From the NCBI GenBank assembly GCA_948470475.1, contig OX419344.1, positions 17,233,495 to 17,297,494 of the forward strand: a stretch of 64,000 nucleotides of DNA. Reading direction: 5' to 3'. Below, piece after piece: positions 45,750 through 58,111 of the stretch. This stretch comes from Galaxea fascicularis (Eukaryota; Cnidaria; Anthozoa; Scleractinia; Euphylliidae). A model generated the notes under the pieces. That model saw nothing but the letters and a program-made list of their open reading frames with translations, did no database searches and was not told where the DNA came from. Position 1 is the stretch's first letter; the number at the start of each line of letters is the position of its first letter. Position numbers and translations under genes: made by a program.

Positions 45750-46099
45750 TTGTTAGACGTGGCTTTTTTTTTTTGTTCCTCCTGGTTGCCTTGTTTTTTT
45801 CCGCCACTTTTTTTCAAAAAAAAAATTCAAGGAGCTGCTGTTATTAAAAAACCTGTTTGCCTTTTATTCACGTGTCTTCTCATTTGCATTTATGCTAATT
45901 ATGCTAATTACCTCATTTGCATATATGCTAATTTATGCAAATTAGGGACCTGTCAATCATTTCTGGTGCAACCTGGTCGGCTGGTACGGCAAAATGGCGT
46001 CATAGGGAGTTTTCAATCAACTTTGCCGTATCGTCCAACGCAGTCTTTTTTTCCCCTACTGATTTCATTGTTTGCCGTAATGTAACCGATAGTACTACT
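45750..46099 (-). repeat. Polinton right terminal inverted repeat
   Basis: About 350 bp, from TTGTTAGACGTGGC to CCGATAGTACTACT. Reverse complement of 25802-26123, longer by an extra ATGCTAATTA-type segment. Confidence 0.95.
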
Positions 46100-46181
46100 G
46101 GTGGGACATGTGACTATCAGGGGGAGGGAAAGTACAATTGCCGATGCTTGCTAGGCTACAAAGGAATCCATTGTGAAATTG
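46100..46181 (+). pseudogene. Host gene, first EGF exon, right half (interrupted)
   Basis: Starts with the duplicated GGTGGG (46100-46105), then the EGF frame continues as TCDYQGEGKYNCRCLLGYKG and IHCEI, supplying the remaining EGF cysteines (C-x-C-x8-C spacing). Ends at a strong donor ATTG|GTAAGT in phase 1. Partner of 25761-25801. Confidence 0.88.
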
Positions 46182-47341
46182 GTAAGTACTGATAATTTCA
46201 CTTGTTTTAGATCGCTGTATGTGCAAGGCACCTAAATTTTGGTAAGAATAATTCCGTACGGCGACAAAATTACAAGTATGCCGCTTTGTGGGCAAAATCT
46301 AATTGAAGAAGACAAACCTTGAAATTTTAAAAACAAATGTTCATTTCTGAGCCTCGTGTTTTGGCTCAAATTGGAGCACGGTAGAATGGTAACAATTTAA
46401 ACAGGCACATCAAGCTCCCATGCATTTTGTTTTGAATTTCGTCTTAATTCCAAGATTGCAAGCTGTTCTTCTTTTGCTTCTTCATCAGTTTATTAATTGA
46501 GCTGTAATCTTTGACTGACTGTTTTAATTTCCTTTCGTATTTTCCTCCACATTTGTATTTCATCATAAAATAGTTTTGAATCTCGGGAAGAAACCCCTAA
46601 GGGACGCACTTTTTTTTCGCCGACTTTTGCGATTGAGTCACGAATTTTTTGAGATTGTTCACGAATCTTGCTTGCCCACAACACACAACAAAGGCAGGCG
46701 TATTTAATGATAACATAGGTTTTTCTCCTGTCACTCTTTACAATAATTGTAAGACATTGACTAAAAACTTTAAAACTCATTGTATGGGTAACATATGCTG
46801 CTAAAGAACTGGTACAATTCAGAGCCTCATCCGCTAGAGATTTTCTGATTTCTAAATAAGGCGTGAATTTGTGGCGCAAGGCAATTACATAATATTTTTT
46901 TTTTATCACGTAAAATGGGGATGTGTGCGCCTGCATTTATGTGTATCCAATTTTTTATATAAATCGTCAATATAAGATTTCCAGCCTATCTGGGAAGTCT
47001 ATACCAATTTTCCACACACTTTAACCTCCATCAGACAATCATATCTCGCACCTGCGGGGGATGCGAGCATAATGGCCCGAGCAAAGTGGCTAAGTGAAGT
47101 TTAGGGTCATCCTCTGTCTAAAAACCTGACGAGGTTTTCTTTGTTTTATGAGGTATTGTTTTGCTGTACGCTGTTGTTTATAATGTTTTGTTCTCTTTGT
47201 TTTACGTCACTCATGAGCTTCACAGGTTTTTACACCGAGGATGAGCCGAAGTTTACCACCCGTCACAATGTAGACAATAGAAAGTTTAAGGGCTGCAAAT
47301 GGCACATCAAGTGAAAGCCACATATTTTCCTCTTGCATCAG
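46182..47341 (+). other. Intron of the host gene
   Basis: GTAAGT to CTTGCATCAG. The minus-strand frame at 46493-46936 shows no recognised motif. A short frame after TTCACAG at 47226 (GFYTEDEPKF) is not supported as an exon. Confidence 0.6.
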
Positions 47342-47461
47342 ATGTGGACGATTGTTCCAGTAATCCCTGTCTAAATGGTGGGACTTGCACAGACCTGCTT
47401 AATGGTTACACGTGCGCATGCGGAGCGTACTTCACAGAGCCAAGTTGCGAGCTTGGTCTCG
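47342..47461 (+). CDS. Host gene, second EGF exon
   Basis: Phase 1 at both ends (40 codons). Reads DVDDCSSNPCLNGGTC, TDLLNGYTCAC, FTEPSCEL: a calcium-binding-type EGF domain (DVDDC start, C-x4-C-x5-C-x8-C-x-C). Donor CTCG|GTGAGT. Confidence 0.88.
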
Positions 47462-47644
47462 GTGAGTCATCCCACAAACTTGGGAAGGAAAGGTTCCTTA
47501 ATTAACCCTTTAAACCCTAGCAGTGATCAGCATCAAATTTCTCCACGTAAAGTCAACGCTTAATAGAACAGAGTGGTCATGAGAATTAAGGACCGGATCA
47601 CACAACATGAATTTTGTTGATGTTTTAACAACTTCTCCCCACTA

Positions 47645-48168
47645 CAGTCGAAGCTCTCTTAACGGACACTCTGGTAAGCGGACAGCTCAACTTACGGCCG
47701 CCTTGTTTGAAACCCCGTTTAACTCCCATACAAACTCTGTATTTTTACATTCTCGTAAGCGGACATTCCCGTAAGCGGCCGAGGACACTTTCAGGGATTA
47801 CGACCTAGACTTTTTCTTTGTTTTTAAGCTCCCGTAAGCGGACACCCGAAAGAAAATCAACAACCTCTGTACAGTATCTTGTTTTTATCGATCAACCATT
47901 TTACATTGCCGTTCGTCACAATGATTTTACAGTAATTACAGTACCCATATTTCAATGTTTGTTTTGTCGTCATCCATGTTCGGTTACATTTCGAAACACC
48001 ACTTACATGCATATGCGTTTGTGACTGGGCAAGCCCCCGTAAGCGGCCATCTATCCCCCACACCTCTAGTGGCCGCTTACGAGAACCATTCTCGTAAGCG
48101 GCCAGCTCCAGTTACGGACATTTTTTTTATCGCGTCCCGAGGGTGTCCGCTTACGAGAGCTTCGACTG
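47645..48168. mobile_element. TA-target inverted-repeat element (pogo/Tigger-like MITE)
   Basis: The ends are CAGTCGAAGCTCTC and GAGAGCTTCGACTG with TA on both sides (47643-47644, 48169-48170). GTAAGCGGACA/GGCC motifs repeat inside near both ends. No transposase. It lies in the intron before the D8C exon. Confidence 0.8.
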
Positions 48169-48672
48169 TACTGCTATTGGAAATGTGTGAGGACAACAAA
48201 TGAGAATGTAAATTTTGATCTTAGAATTTAAAGGAATAAACAAATGCTGGGCATATAATTCCACCAAAGCTTACATCACACATGCTTTAGTTCTCAAAAT
48301 GTCGTGTAAGAAAGTTGTCTTATTTTAGGCATTTCTTTTAAGTAATAGTTTTTTTGCCACGAATTCGTCGCTACTTGATTTTTATCGCTATTTCAGCTAA
48401 GCGCTGTTTTGACTCTCCTTCTCCGACAAATCGGCCAACCCAGACATAGAAGGAACTCAGGTCAAATATCAAATCAAAAATTGAACAAAAATTAATTTCT
48501 GAAAGAATAAATAATTGAAATGCCCCGTGTCACAGCAAATATAACGGGAGCGACAGGAATTAAATGCAAGATAATGAGAACTTATTGCTGAATCATGGCA
48601 TCATAACATGGCCAGGTGGGAGGATACCTACCCAAGCTGTAAAGTTTAACACAGACCTCTCTTACTTCTCAG

Positions 48673-49043
48673 GTCCAGAATGCAGTTCTTACAGTCTGGA
48701 CAAACAAGCAGACCGCAGCATAACACATGCGACAGTCGGCGCATCGTACAGATGTGATAACGCTCTTGTTACAGGCTGGTACCGCTTTAATAGCACTGCG
48801 GGCTCCAAAATGCCCACTTATTGCGTTGCATCAAACAAATGCAACACACATGCAACAGGCTGGCTAAATGGAGCCTACCCTACCCCTCAAGATGGTGTTG
48901 TAAGAAAGACAGTGTGTTTCAACTGGAGCGGAAAATGTTGCAATTGGCAATTGTCAATCAAGGTGCGCAACTGTGGACTGTTCTACGTTTACAGACTGGT
49001 GAAGCCACCAAACTGCCAACTTCGTTTCTGCGTCACTAAGTGA
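48673..49043 (+). CDS. Host gene, terminal exon with D8C domain
   Basis: Entered in phase 1 after TTACTTCTCAG. Reads GPECSSYSLDKQADRSI, CDNALVTGWYRFNSTAGSKM, CVASNKCNTHATGWLNGAYP, VRKTVCFNWSGKCCNW, IKVRNCGLFYVYRL and CQLRFCVTK with stop TGA. The eight-Cys pattern and the WYRF, GWLNG and VRNCGxFxVY motifs identify the D8C domain known from uromodulin, GP2 and OIT3. No zona pellucida domain follows before the stop. This ends the PAN-EGF-D8C protein, probably secreted. Confidence 0.9.
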
Positions 49044-50117
49044 GCCTGAATGTCTTTGTAAAACCAAAGACAACAACAACAACAACAAAAACAAACAATG
49101 ATTTCGACTACACAGCTCTGTAGTGTTCCGTGGCGTTGAACTGTTTCAGAACTGGGACCGTTTCGTGCATAAAACGAAGCGAAGGAAAGAATTAGTAATT
49201 ACTGAGAAGGTGTAGTTGCAATTAGCAGTTAGAAAAAGTAATATTGTTATTTAGATTTTATGTATGAATATGTTTTTTGTAACTTTCTGTGTTTAAGTAA
49301 AGATCAAGATTACCTACGACTAAACATTGTATGTCCTTTACTTCAACAGAACACCTACAAGTAGTCATTAGTCAGGTAATGCATTGTAACCAGTATCTTA
49401 GGGAAGTACTGAGGAACAACAGTGCTTTATAGTAAGTTGTACGCACAACTATCCAGGGCCTTGCCTAGGATGTTGATTGATGCAATGCTATTCTTAATTT
49501 TATGACATCCTTTGTTAAAAGATTATAAAAAAAGTATTAGAGATCGAATTTCTGCTAATGAACCAAATGCATTTAAAATAATTTTTCGAGCCCGAAACGT
49601 TTTCGGGAGTTTCGAGAAACGAGCGCCTGGCGTCATTCAACTGAAAGTATCCCATATTTTTTCGTTTTTCAGTCAGGACGATTGTTTGCTAACTGCTGGT
49701 TAAAAGGAACCAAAACTCACAAAGACGATGTTCCTCACAAAAGTACTATACAGCCAGAGCACAAAATTGTGCGGTAACCAATCATGAAGCAAAAGAGGGG
49801 TTTTGACTACCTGGTGCCGCAGGGGGGGGACTCAACAAGTTTTAGAATGTGACGCTCCACCCTGAAGACCAACCACGTACCCTTTTTTAAACTACTTTTT
49901 GAGAGAAAAGGTCCCCCCTTTCGTATACCTTAATTGGAAAATGGTTCTTCATTCACATACCCATTCAAAAACTAGAAGGAAATACTTCGTCTCTTTTCTA
50001 AACCTTAGAATGAAGTTGTGAATTGAATGGTATTGCGGGAGAACATCAAGCATTACGGGAAAAGATATCGACTAAAACAAATGCCTAGATAACAGACCTG
50101 CCTTTTATATACGTCCT
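49044..50117. other. 3' flank of the host gene, no further gene recognised
   Basis: Contains a CAA microsatellite (about 49069-49087). No convincing AATAAA close to the stop was found. No conserved frame. Confidence 0.45.
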
Positions 50118-50264
50118 GGCCCCGGTTGTTCAAAGGCTGGATAGCGCCATCCACCGGATAAATGTCTATCCAGTGGATGGTGCAATAAGCTTTCCCAATA
50201 CTTATCCGCCCGATTGTGATTTATCCGGTGGATAGCGCTGTCCAACGTTTGAACAACCGGGGCC
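50118..50264. mobile_element. Short fold-back element, GCCCCGGTTGTTC family
   Basis: The ends GGCCCCGGTTGTTCAAA and TTTGAACAACCGGGGCC pair, with an inner pairing GGATAGCGC/GCGCTGTCC. CTG borders both sides if the first and last base are shared. Related to the element nested at 52697-52933. Confidence 0.7.
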
Positions 50265-51922
50265 TGAATGAAGGAGGTACTCCCTTCAGGTGAAGCCTTC
50301 CCTTATGGGCCATTCAGGAGGAAATGCCCCCCCGGTATTGCAGCGCTGGTGAACTCAACGCAAAGTACGTGGAATTCTCATAAGACTAATTCTGAAGTAT
50401 AAAGAATAAGCAGTAATTTAGACGCTAAGGAAACGCTAAAGTACGCTAAGGAAACTGTCTCTAAATTCCATTTCCTAGCGGATGGCCAGTTTGTTACATT
50501 TATGGTGAATCAGAATATTGTTTTAATGACACGAATTCTGTTTTATCGGGGTAGTCGTTCATGTATCATTTACGGTTGATCTTTGTTACGTTGATGGTGA
50601 ATTTTGCATTTATACATTATGGGTGACACAGACGCTCGCCTACTTATTAAAGACGACAGTGACAACCATAATGGCATTCAATTTTGAGTGCCTCGATGAA
50701 ACTCTGAATAGGTGTCATTACAGATTTCAGCGTTTTGAAAATAACGAAAGAATGGGACAGCGATCTAGATCATTCTGCATGAAACTGACCCATAATCCGT
50801 GATTGCGTGCGTATAAGAAAACGCCAGTATTTTCCTGCAGGCTCAGTGAAACTACAATGATGGCTATTTTAACAGCTCGATGTGACCCAAACTGTTCTCT
50901 AGCTAGGTCTATATAATCGATTTGATCCACCATTTATAGGAAGACGGCTTGGATAAAAACAGAGGAATTAACTTCACTGATTTAGCCAATAATTTCTCAC
51001 GTTAAAAATGCTTTGAATAGTGCGTCGCTGCCGATGGCTTGTTAACCGGCTCAGTGAAGTGACTATAGAGTGGAAATAATTCCTTTTTTATTGTTCATCT
51101 TATGCAAATAAATATTTCTGTTATGCATGGGTAACAGGAACTATTATCCAGCCGTAACTACGTTAGGAGGAAAATACCTCACATTTTAAAAACTCCGGTT
51201 TACATTCAACAGTCTTCAGTTCGTATGGGTTGCTGAAGATTAAGGGGTACCTTCCGAGTGTTTGTTGTCCATTTTCTAAAGGAAAACTCCCACAAATACT
51301 AACTTAAAAGTTAACATAATGGTGCTTACTCGAGCAAGGCAAGGGAATTTTGACACTCACCGACGATCAACACATTTTACGCCATCACTCAAGACTAAGC
51401 TCAAGAATACTGTATAACGAAATGGAAATCATTTTGGAATTTTGCTTCGTCCTACTTGTGGTCAGTTCAGCTTTTATTCTTAGCATCTTGGCAAGAAAAG
51501 TACACTACCGGTATATATAGAGTAATGCCCAACGGACACTGAAGCTGCAACTGATGGACATTTTGACTGTGTAGCCGGATGGGTGGTGCAAGGGTAGTAA
51601 TTCATACAGCATCTTGCCCATAAAACTTGGAGCTGTTCTGCCGGGTGATGAACAACGTAGAGACACAATTTAACTGCATATGCGTGAGAACATTGTTGAT
51701 AACCTATCGAGCCGAAACCGGATTTGGCATTCACTTCAGACGCCATTTTTCAACCGTGACGGCAAGAAAAATGTTTTGCTTTCAAGGAGTCATCTGTTGG
51801 TGGTTTGTAAAATGGGTTAATCACGATAGAAATTAGTGATGAAAGTTGCATTCAAGTTCAGGCTTAAGTGCAGTGGGACGAGAAAAAAAAAGTATACATG
51901 ATACTGTGAAGCCGCTGTTACA
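50265..51922. other. Region with no gene recognised
   Basis: AT-rich, short frames only. Confidence 0.45.
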
Positions 51923-52959
51923 GGACGTATACAAAACATGGACCCCCGGTCCATGGACCACCCGTGTGGACCACCCCTAATTTTTTAGCTGAATTTTACT
52001 AAAATTCTAAAAGCTCAATACAAAACTGATAACAAGGTATGTTTAGTGTGAGAACAGTGTTTCAAATCCATCGAGTGAAGTGCGCAGACTATGATAATTA
52101 TCGCTTGCAAGGTAGTAATCTTAGAATACACATGAAAATACAATAATCCTCCTGACAAAGCCGTTCATTATTCTGTTTACTTTTCACATCAACAATTAAA
52201 GTAACAAGTGCAACAACAAACTACATGCTGCTTGTGTATCAGATAACAGACGCTTAACTTGTTTATTTTGTATTTACACTTTACTTTCTCAACTGATTTG
52301 CTAGCACTGTGCACCACCTCACTGAAAGCAAAATGTGCCCATCAAGTGGTGAAAACTATAATTTTTTTAGTCGAATTCCGTAGAGGTGAAAGAAATAAAA
52401 CCATAATTGACATGATTCAGTAACAGAACGTAAACTCGTTCATCAAAATGCTTCAATCGTATTAAATTGTTTAGTACCTGTCGGAGTCAGAGCTCGCCAA
52501 GTCTCCATAAATATCTAAAGAACAAAACATGCAAATATGATCGTTAATGGCGGTCAGGAAACAGAATAACATTACTAAAATAAAAAAGAAACACTTCAGC
52601 GATCTTCTCACCTTCCTCCATTTCCACGTGTTTGTTGACCTTCAAAAATTAGGGGTGGTCCATGGACCGGGTCCACAAGGGTGGTCCATGGACCAGGGCC
52701 CGGTTGTTCGAAAGCCGATTAACGCTAATCCAGGATTAAATATTAATCAAGGAGCTTATTTCTCTGTCCCCAAACGTTGTTCAATGCCGATATTCTGCAA
52801 CATTTTAGATTAGGGGAAGTCAATCCTGAAAAACAAAAAGCAGCGAAAACAACTTTCATCCAATAGTTAAAAACTGCAACCAAAGTTTACACTAATCCTG
52901 GATTATGTTAATCGGCTTTCGAACAACCGGGCCCAGGGGTCCATGTTTTGTATACGTCC
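51923..52959. mobile_element. Inverted-repeat element with 9-bp duplication GCTGTTACA
   Basis: The ends are GGACGTATACAAAACATGGA and its reverse complement, flanked by GCTGTTACA at 51914-51922 and 52960-52968. Inner CCATGGACCACCC/GGTGGTCCATGG blocks pair. A 9-bp duplication and long inverted arms fit a Mutator-like element. No transposase. It contains the nested element at 52697-52933. Confidence 0.8.
52697..52933. mobile_element. Nested GGCCCGGTTGTTC fold-back element
   Basis: GGCCCGGTTGTTCGAAAGCC at the left pairs with the right end over about 40 bp (GATTAA and CAGGATTA blocks included). CAG on both sides (52694-52696, 52934-52936). Inserted in the right arm of the 51923-52959 element. Confidence 0.75.
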
Positions 52960-53489
52960 GCTGTTACACGTTGAAACTTTTAGCTGAAACTTGTGTGCAA
53001 TGGCGTTGCGAAACATGTTTCAGCAGGCGTTGCACCGTGTAACATGCCCCCAGCAGACAGGATGACGCCTGAATACTAAAACTGTACAACACTAACGAGC
53101 AGGACATTACAGGGATTACAGGATTGAGGGATTTTAATGTACCAGTACCTGACGGTATTGAAGAAGTTTGTATACCGAGGTACAAAATTAACTACCAGCA
53201 ACTTGAACATACCTTACCAGGGCCGGGACTGTTTCGCGCACATTATTTCGCGCACGTGCCATCCTTTGATGGCACGTGCGCGAGAAGCTTGATCCTTTGA
53301 TTGACCGTAAACCTAAAAATTACACGTTGTGTTTAACCCATAGATTTTAGAATGATGTATATGAAATAATCATATATGAACTGCAGTAATGAAATCAAGT
53401 GAAGGATGATCCTCGCAGCTGTAACGCAATTTTATGCAATTGCGTAAAGAAGCCTGAAAAAAATTCAGAACTTCAACGAGGTCCGGATG

Positions 53490-53860
53490 AACGAATCATA
53501 GTCATGCCTGTGTTGACTTCTTCGTTGGTTTATTCGTTGGTTTTCGTATAAATTTACACTATTTTCAGGCCGTGACTGAAATGTAATGGGCTCTAAACTG
53601 GCATATTTGCCTTTCAACGCTCAATGAACGAGTCATAATCATGCCTGTGTTGACTTCTTTCGTGGTTCATTCGATGGCCTTCGAATAAATTTACAGTATC
53701 CTCAGGCCGTGGCTGAAATGTAATGGGCTCTAAACTGGCATATTTGCCTTTCAACGCTTAATGAACGAGTCATAGTCATGCCTGTGTTGACTTCTTTGTT
53801 GGTTTATTCGTTGATTTTCGTAATTTACACTATCCTTAGGCCGTGGCTGGAATGTCATGA
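53490..53860. repeat. Tandem repeat of about 137 bp, 2.5-3 copies
   Basis: CATGCCTGTGTTGACTTCTT recurs near 53503, 53641 and 53777, each followed by AGGCCGTGxCTGxAATGT and, in the first two copies, GGGCTCTAAACTGGCATATT. Confidence 0.8.
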
Positions 53861-54120
53861 CGCAATTCACGGACCGTATGAACCTCCATACGCTCCGTAT
53901 GTCAAATTTACGGACCGAACGAACTGTACGGTCCGTTACCCCACCGAAATGGCGGGTGACATATTTGAATTCCCTTGAGTCCGTTTAATGAGATGCAATT
54001 CACGGTCCGTTAATACCTCCGTACGGCCCGTATGTCAAATTTACGGACCGAACGAACTGTACAGGACGTTAATCGCAAATGACGGTCCGAATCAGTGGGA
54101 ACGAACTGTACGTCAAACTT
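53860..54120. repeat. Direct repeat with TTTACGGACCGAACGAACTG
   Basis: The block CCGTATGTCAAATTTACGGACCG plus AACGAACTGTAC occurs at about 53896 and 54028, with ACGGTCCGTTA copies around. Two diverged units of about 130 bp. Confidence 0.65.
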
Positions 54121-55405
54121 TATTTTCCAAATGCAGGCCGTCATATTGAAAAAAAGGTAACTGCAAATAAGTTTCTGTAATCCAAAGAAGGGCAAATTTC
54201 AGGGAACTTGAGATTTTAGACCAAATAAACCCTGAACCCGAATATAGTACAATCCTTAAATCATATATTTCTGCCACATATAATTTATACACAGGTTCAT
54301 ACAAGTGTTATGTATCAAAATTTATAAATCGTGTTATATGAAGCTTTACGTTCAAACCACTAAGAACTAACTAAGAACTAAGATACAGCTTTAAAAAATG
54401 TCCACCCTACATTAAATTAAGTCTCATGTACTATTACCGGTAAGACTATGAAACTGACCAAAAACCATAAACACTGGAAGTATTACTTATGGAATGTTAT
54501 TGTGTTTCAAGTAAGAAGCCAATCATATCCAAGAAAACCAAACCACAACAAGTAACTGTAATTAGTTTGTGGTTACATATCAATTCTGATTCAGGTTACT
54601 GCTCAATGGCCGGGAGATGCCAAATCAAAGTGTTCATGTTTTGTTTATTTTAACACTAATTGCAATATGTATCAAACTTTTGCAACAAATCAAACAGTCT
54701 AGGGTGTATTTTAACAGCTTTCACTGAAATGTTCATATGTGCGAGCACCACACGCTCAAAAAGTGACGAGGCACCAAAGATAAATACATGTACACTTGCT
54801 AATAATTTTTCCATGATTGCCAACTGCATATGAGATGGTTATAGCCAAGTGCAAATAGAATAACTGATTAACTAAAAACAAACAAACAGGAAACATTGCT
54901 TACTAGATCTTGATCATTTCATTTCATTTCCCAAAACATTACTAGCAGGTGATTCAGTTAGTCAGAAGAACATTGGGCATGGCATTTAAGGCTAAAATGC
55001 TATGCGGCTAAGCCAACCAAACTCTGGAACTGCATTATCCAACAAGATCATGCCAGTCAGGTACATACAAAACTCAAGTAATAAAGAGAGCTCTTTTGTG
55101 TCTGCAGACAAATTTATTACTGGTTATTATCGACCAAAGCTGCAGAATAGTTTCATAGGTAACATTTCGACAATTCCAAGCCGCTGACTCGGAAAATGAG
55201 CAGGCGCTCACAAAATTGGTTACCCTGGACCCAAATGAGCGGTCGAAACTTGAGCATTACCAGATCTTAAAATACTGTAATTAAGATGGCCGTCTAAATT
55301 GTCCATAGTTATTTCGCCCATCAGTTCTTCGTCCCATCATGAATATCTGTCCCCTGGTCTCCGACGATGGCTGACAACAAGAATAATTAACAATCGGTAA
55401 CAGTT
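54121..55405. other. Region with no gene recognised
   Basis: AT-rich flank of the 7.5-kb element; only short frames. Confidence 0.45.
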
Positions 55406-55999
55406 GATTAATTGGGTGGTGGACAAAACACTGACCCCTAGTCCATGGACTACCCTAATGGACTACCTAAATGGACTACCCCAAAATGGACTACCCCTAA
55501 AAAATACTATTTCAGATGACTGGTATGTTATAAGAAGCTGTGATTATATACTTACATTGCACGGATGATGACCAGTCTTATTTGTTTTCGTTCCATAATT
55601 TTCGGCACAAGGCAAGTAAAACAAATCATGAGTAACATCCTGAAGATCATTTCGTCTGTTCGAGAAGGACTGAGTTGCTAAATCACATGGGAGCAAGATT
55701 GACAATTACTGTGACATTAGACTTGCGATAAATATGACGCCGGGTGTCTCACTTACATTTCGTTTTCAATGCCATTTCGAATTATTTTAAAGTGTCCCCC
55801 GGTAGTGTGCAGAATATTTGTTTTGATTTAGTCTACGCTTTTTGTGTACAGCGGTTGTTTTATTCAGTATAGTTATTCAAAATGGCGGCTGAAGGTGATG
55901 TGGAACGAAAACAAGTAAGACTGGTCATCACCCGTGCAATCACAGGAAACTTTTCAAGATTCCCAGTTGGGAATTACATGGGAAATTTTCCCATTATTG

Positions 56000-56700
56000 G
56001 GGAAAACCCGGGACAATAAATTCCTTTTTTGGGTTAATATTGGGAAGTAGCTGTCTCCCAGCATCCTATAAATGGGTTTTTATTGGAAAATACACTATGC
56101 TTTCTCTTGTATCCCAATTTTGGGAAAATACTGTGAATGTTTACCCATGTTATTCCAAAAATTGGGAAGTTAAAGGGAACATTTCCCCAAGTTATTCCCA
56201 GACTTGAGAATAAAATGGGAACATTTTCCCAACCTATTCCCATACTTGAGAATAAATTGGAAACATTTTCCCAATCTATTCCCAGACTTGAGAATAAATT
56301 GGACACATTTCCCAAGTTATTTCCAGACTTGAGAATAAAATGGGAACATTTCCCCCAGCTATTCCCAGCTTTGAGAATAAATTGGGAACAGTTCCCCAAG
56401 TTTTTCCCAGACGCGAGAACACAAAATTTATCTCCGCTGTTTGTGTTTTATTTTTAATCAAGCTACGATGGCCTAACAACAAGAGTTTATATGATACAAA
56501 AGGAATATTTGCCCATGTTATTCCCAGTCTTGAGAATAAAATGGGAAAATGTCCCCAAGTTATTCCCAGACTTGAGAATAAACTGGGAACAATTCCCGAA
56601 GTTATTCCCAGATTCAGCACAACATCGTAATATTTTCCCAAGTTATTCCCAGACTTGAGAATACAAAGGGAACATTTCCCCAAGTTTGAAAAAAACTGAC
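56000..56700. repeat. Left subterminal minisatellite, about 40-bp unit
   Basis: Units such as CCAAGTTATTCCCAGACTTG with AGAATAAAxTGGGAACATTT recur more than ten times, in an otherwise AT-rich area. Confidence 0.85.
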
Positions 56701-57213
56701 TTGGAACGATCTGACTGTGGAACGAAGTGACCGTAAACCTTCCAACCTCAGTAGCAAGCAGGCAGTTTTCTCTCCAGTGCCGTAACTCGGTAGTTCTATC
56801 GGTCGCACTTCCCTGACACCGAAAACAAGGGCAGTGAACATGCCTGAATGTTCTTGCACTGCAATCACAAGCAGATATGTCTTCCCTCGACCAAGCTTTC
56901 ACGCTCGAAGAGTCCGCCATTTGTGTCGCAGACACGGCTACTAAGCATTCGACCCATTCTCCTCAAGCCAATCCGTTAGCCAATCAGAGAAGCCAGTATA
57001 TTTCTTATCATGACGTATCACTGTTACCTACCAATAGCGCATCGCATTCTATGAAATAATTTGCACGAAAAAGGCGGGAAACAACCGGAGCTGAAGCAAG
57101 CTTACATTTATTCCTTTTTGGTGGTGGCTGTCTAAGTAAGTCCTGACGGTTACCTTTTGAGCTGTTGTTTATATATTCATTGACGGAAAATTCAATTTTA
57201 AAAGTTGTTGAGG

Positions 57214-57313
57214 ATGTCAGAGTCTTCGGAAGTACAGGAGTTACAGGAGAAAGATGTTATCATCGACCGCATTCCAAAGCTCTTCGGTAATGATGTTGCC
57301 CAGAAGTTTCAAG
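57214..57313 (+). CDS. Element-borne gene, putative first exon
   Basis: MSESSEVQELQEKDVIIDRI, then PKLFGNDVAQKFQ, ending CAAG|GTAAGC (phase 1). Acidic start, unknown family. At least one exon must lie between this and 59293, because that exon is entered in phase 2. Confidence 0.55.
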
Positions 57314-57839
57314 GTAAGCTTATAAAGAAACTCCCAGAAAGTTTGAGTGGTTTAAGCGGCCCTGTTCAAAAAAAGCTTTAAGATTTAAGTCACTTCTGGA
57401 TACCCACATACTTCTGACCCGCTCGATCTGCGCCTTCAAGCATTTCGCCTCGTATAGTAAGTCTTACGTTTTAATTTTTGTTACGATTCATAACTTAGTT
57501 TTGCAGAACGCGGAATGGCCGCCGAACTCCGAATGTCTCTTTGTGCTGTAAGATTTAAAAAACAATTATAGAAAAAACAGTCACAAAAAATCCCAGTCGT
57601 AAGCTGCCCAATTGTGCGTGAATGACAAAATTTTCCATGCCTACTTTATCCCCCCACCGGCAAGGTCGTCTCCCCTATTTCTCGAATTTATACTAGACGA
57701 CCTCAGCCGCTTTGGTGCGCTAAGGTCGTCTACCCGCTAAGGTCTTCTCTAGTATAAATACGGCCATTGAGACATGCATTATTTGAATACGAGGTACGGT
57801 TGCAAGGTTTTCTTGTTTTCACGCCCAGATGAGGAAATA

Positions 57840-57960
57840 ACACACTGAATACCGGTTAACTCGCCTACGTGCAAACTCGCCTACGCCAACTCGCCTACGC
57901 CTATAGGTGAACTCGCCTACGTAGGCGAATTTGATCACCATCATAGGCGAGTTCGTTGTT
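57840..57960. repeat. ACTCGCCTACG repeat with inverted arm
   Basis: AACTCGCCTACG occurs four times in direct order and then as TAGGCGAATT/TAGGCGAGTT in inverse order, able to form a hairpin. Confidence 0.7.
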
Positions 57961-58111
57961 CCTCATAGTTGTGTAAAATGTGTTGTAAAATGTGTTTGTT
58001 CTGCTCCCAATAGCAGAATGATTGCGATACCCAACACGAATAATAAGACCTAATAATGGTAAAGTGCTGTCGCCATGAGAAATGGAGTTCGTTTTAATAA
58101 GCACTACTCAA

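Larger units (their letters stand above)
25802..46099. mobile_element. Polinton/Maverick (adintovirus-like) element, 20.3 kb
   Basis: Terminal inverted repeats of about 320-350 bp start AGTAGTACTATCGG (left) and end with its reverse complement (right). The 6-bp target duplication GGTGGG (25796-25801, 46100-46105) is the hallmark of Polintons, as is the AG terminal dinucleotide. Inside are DNA polymerase B, a retrovirus-type integrase, a packaging ATPase, PLA2, pX-like and other virion-type genes. By eye the interior is clearly more GC-rich than its flanks. It is inserted in an EGF-coding exon. The DNA polymerase and ATPase frames are intact; one structural-type gene is broken and the integrase has an unusual active-site residue. 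Confidence 0.97.

Noticed and set aside
47226..47312. Possible extra exon GFYTEDEPKF between the EGF exons
   Set aside because: An acceptor-like TTCACAG precedes it, but the frame ends in a stop without a donor and no domain is recognisable.
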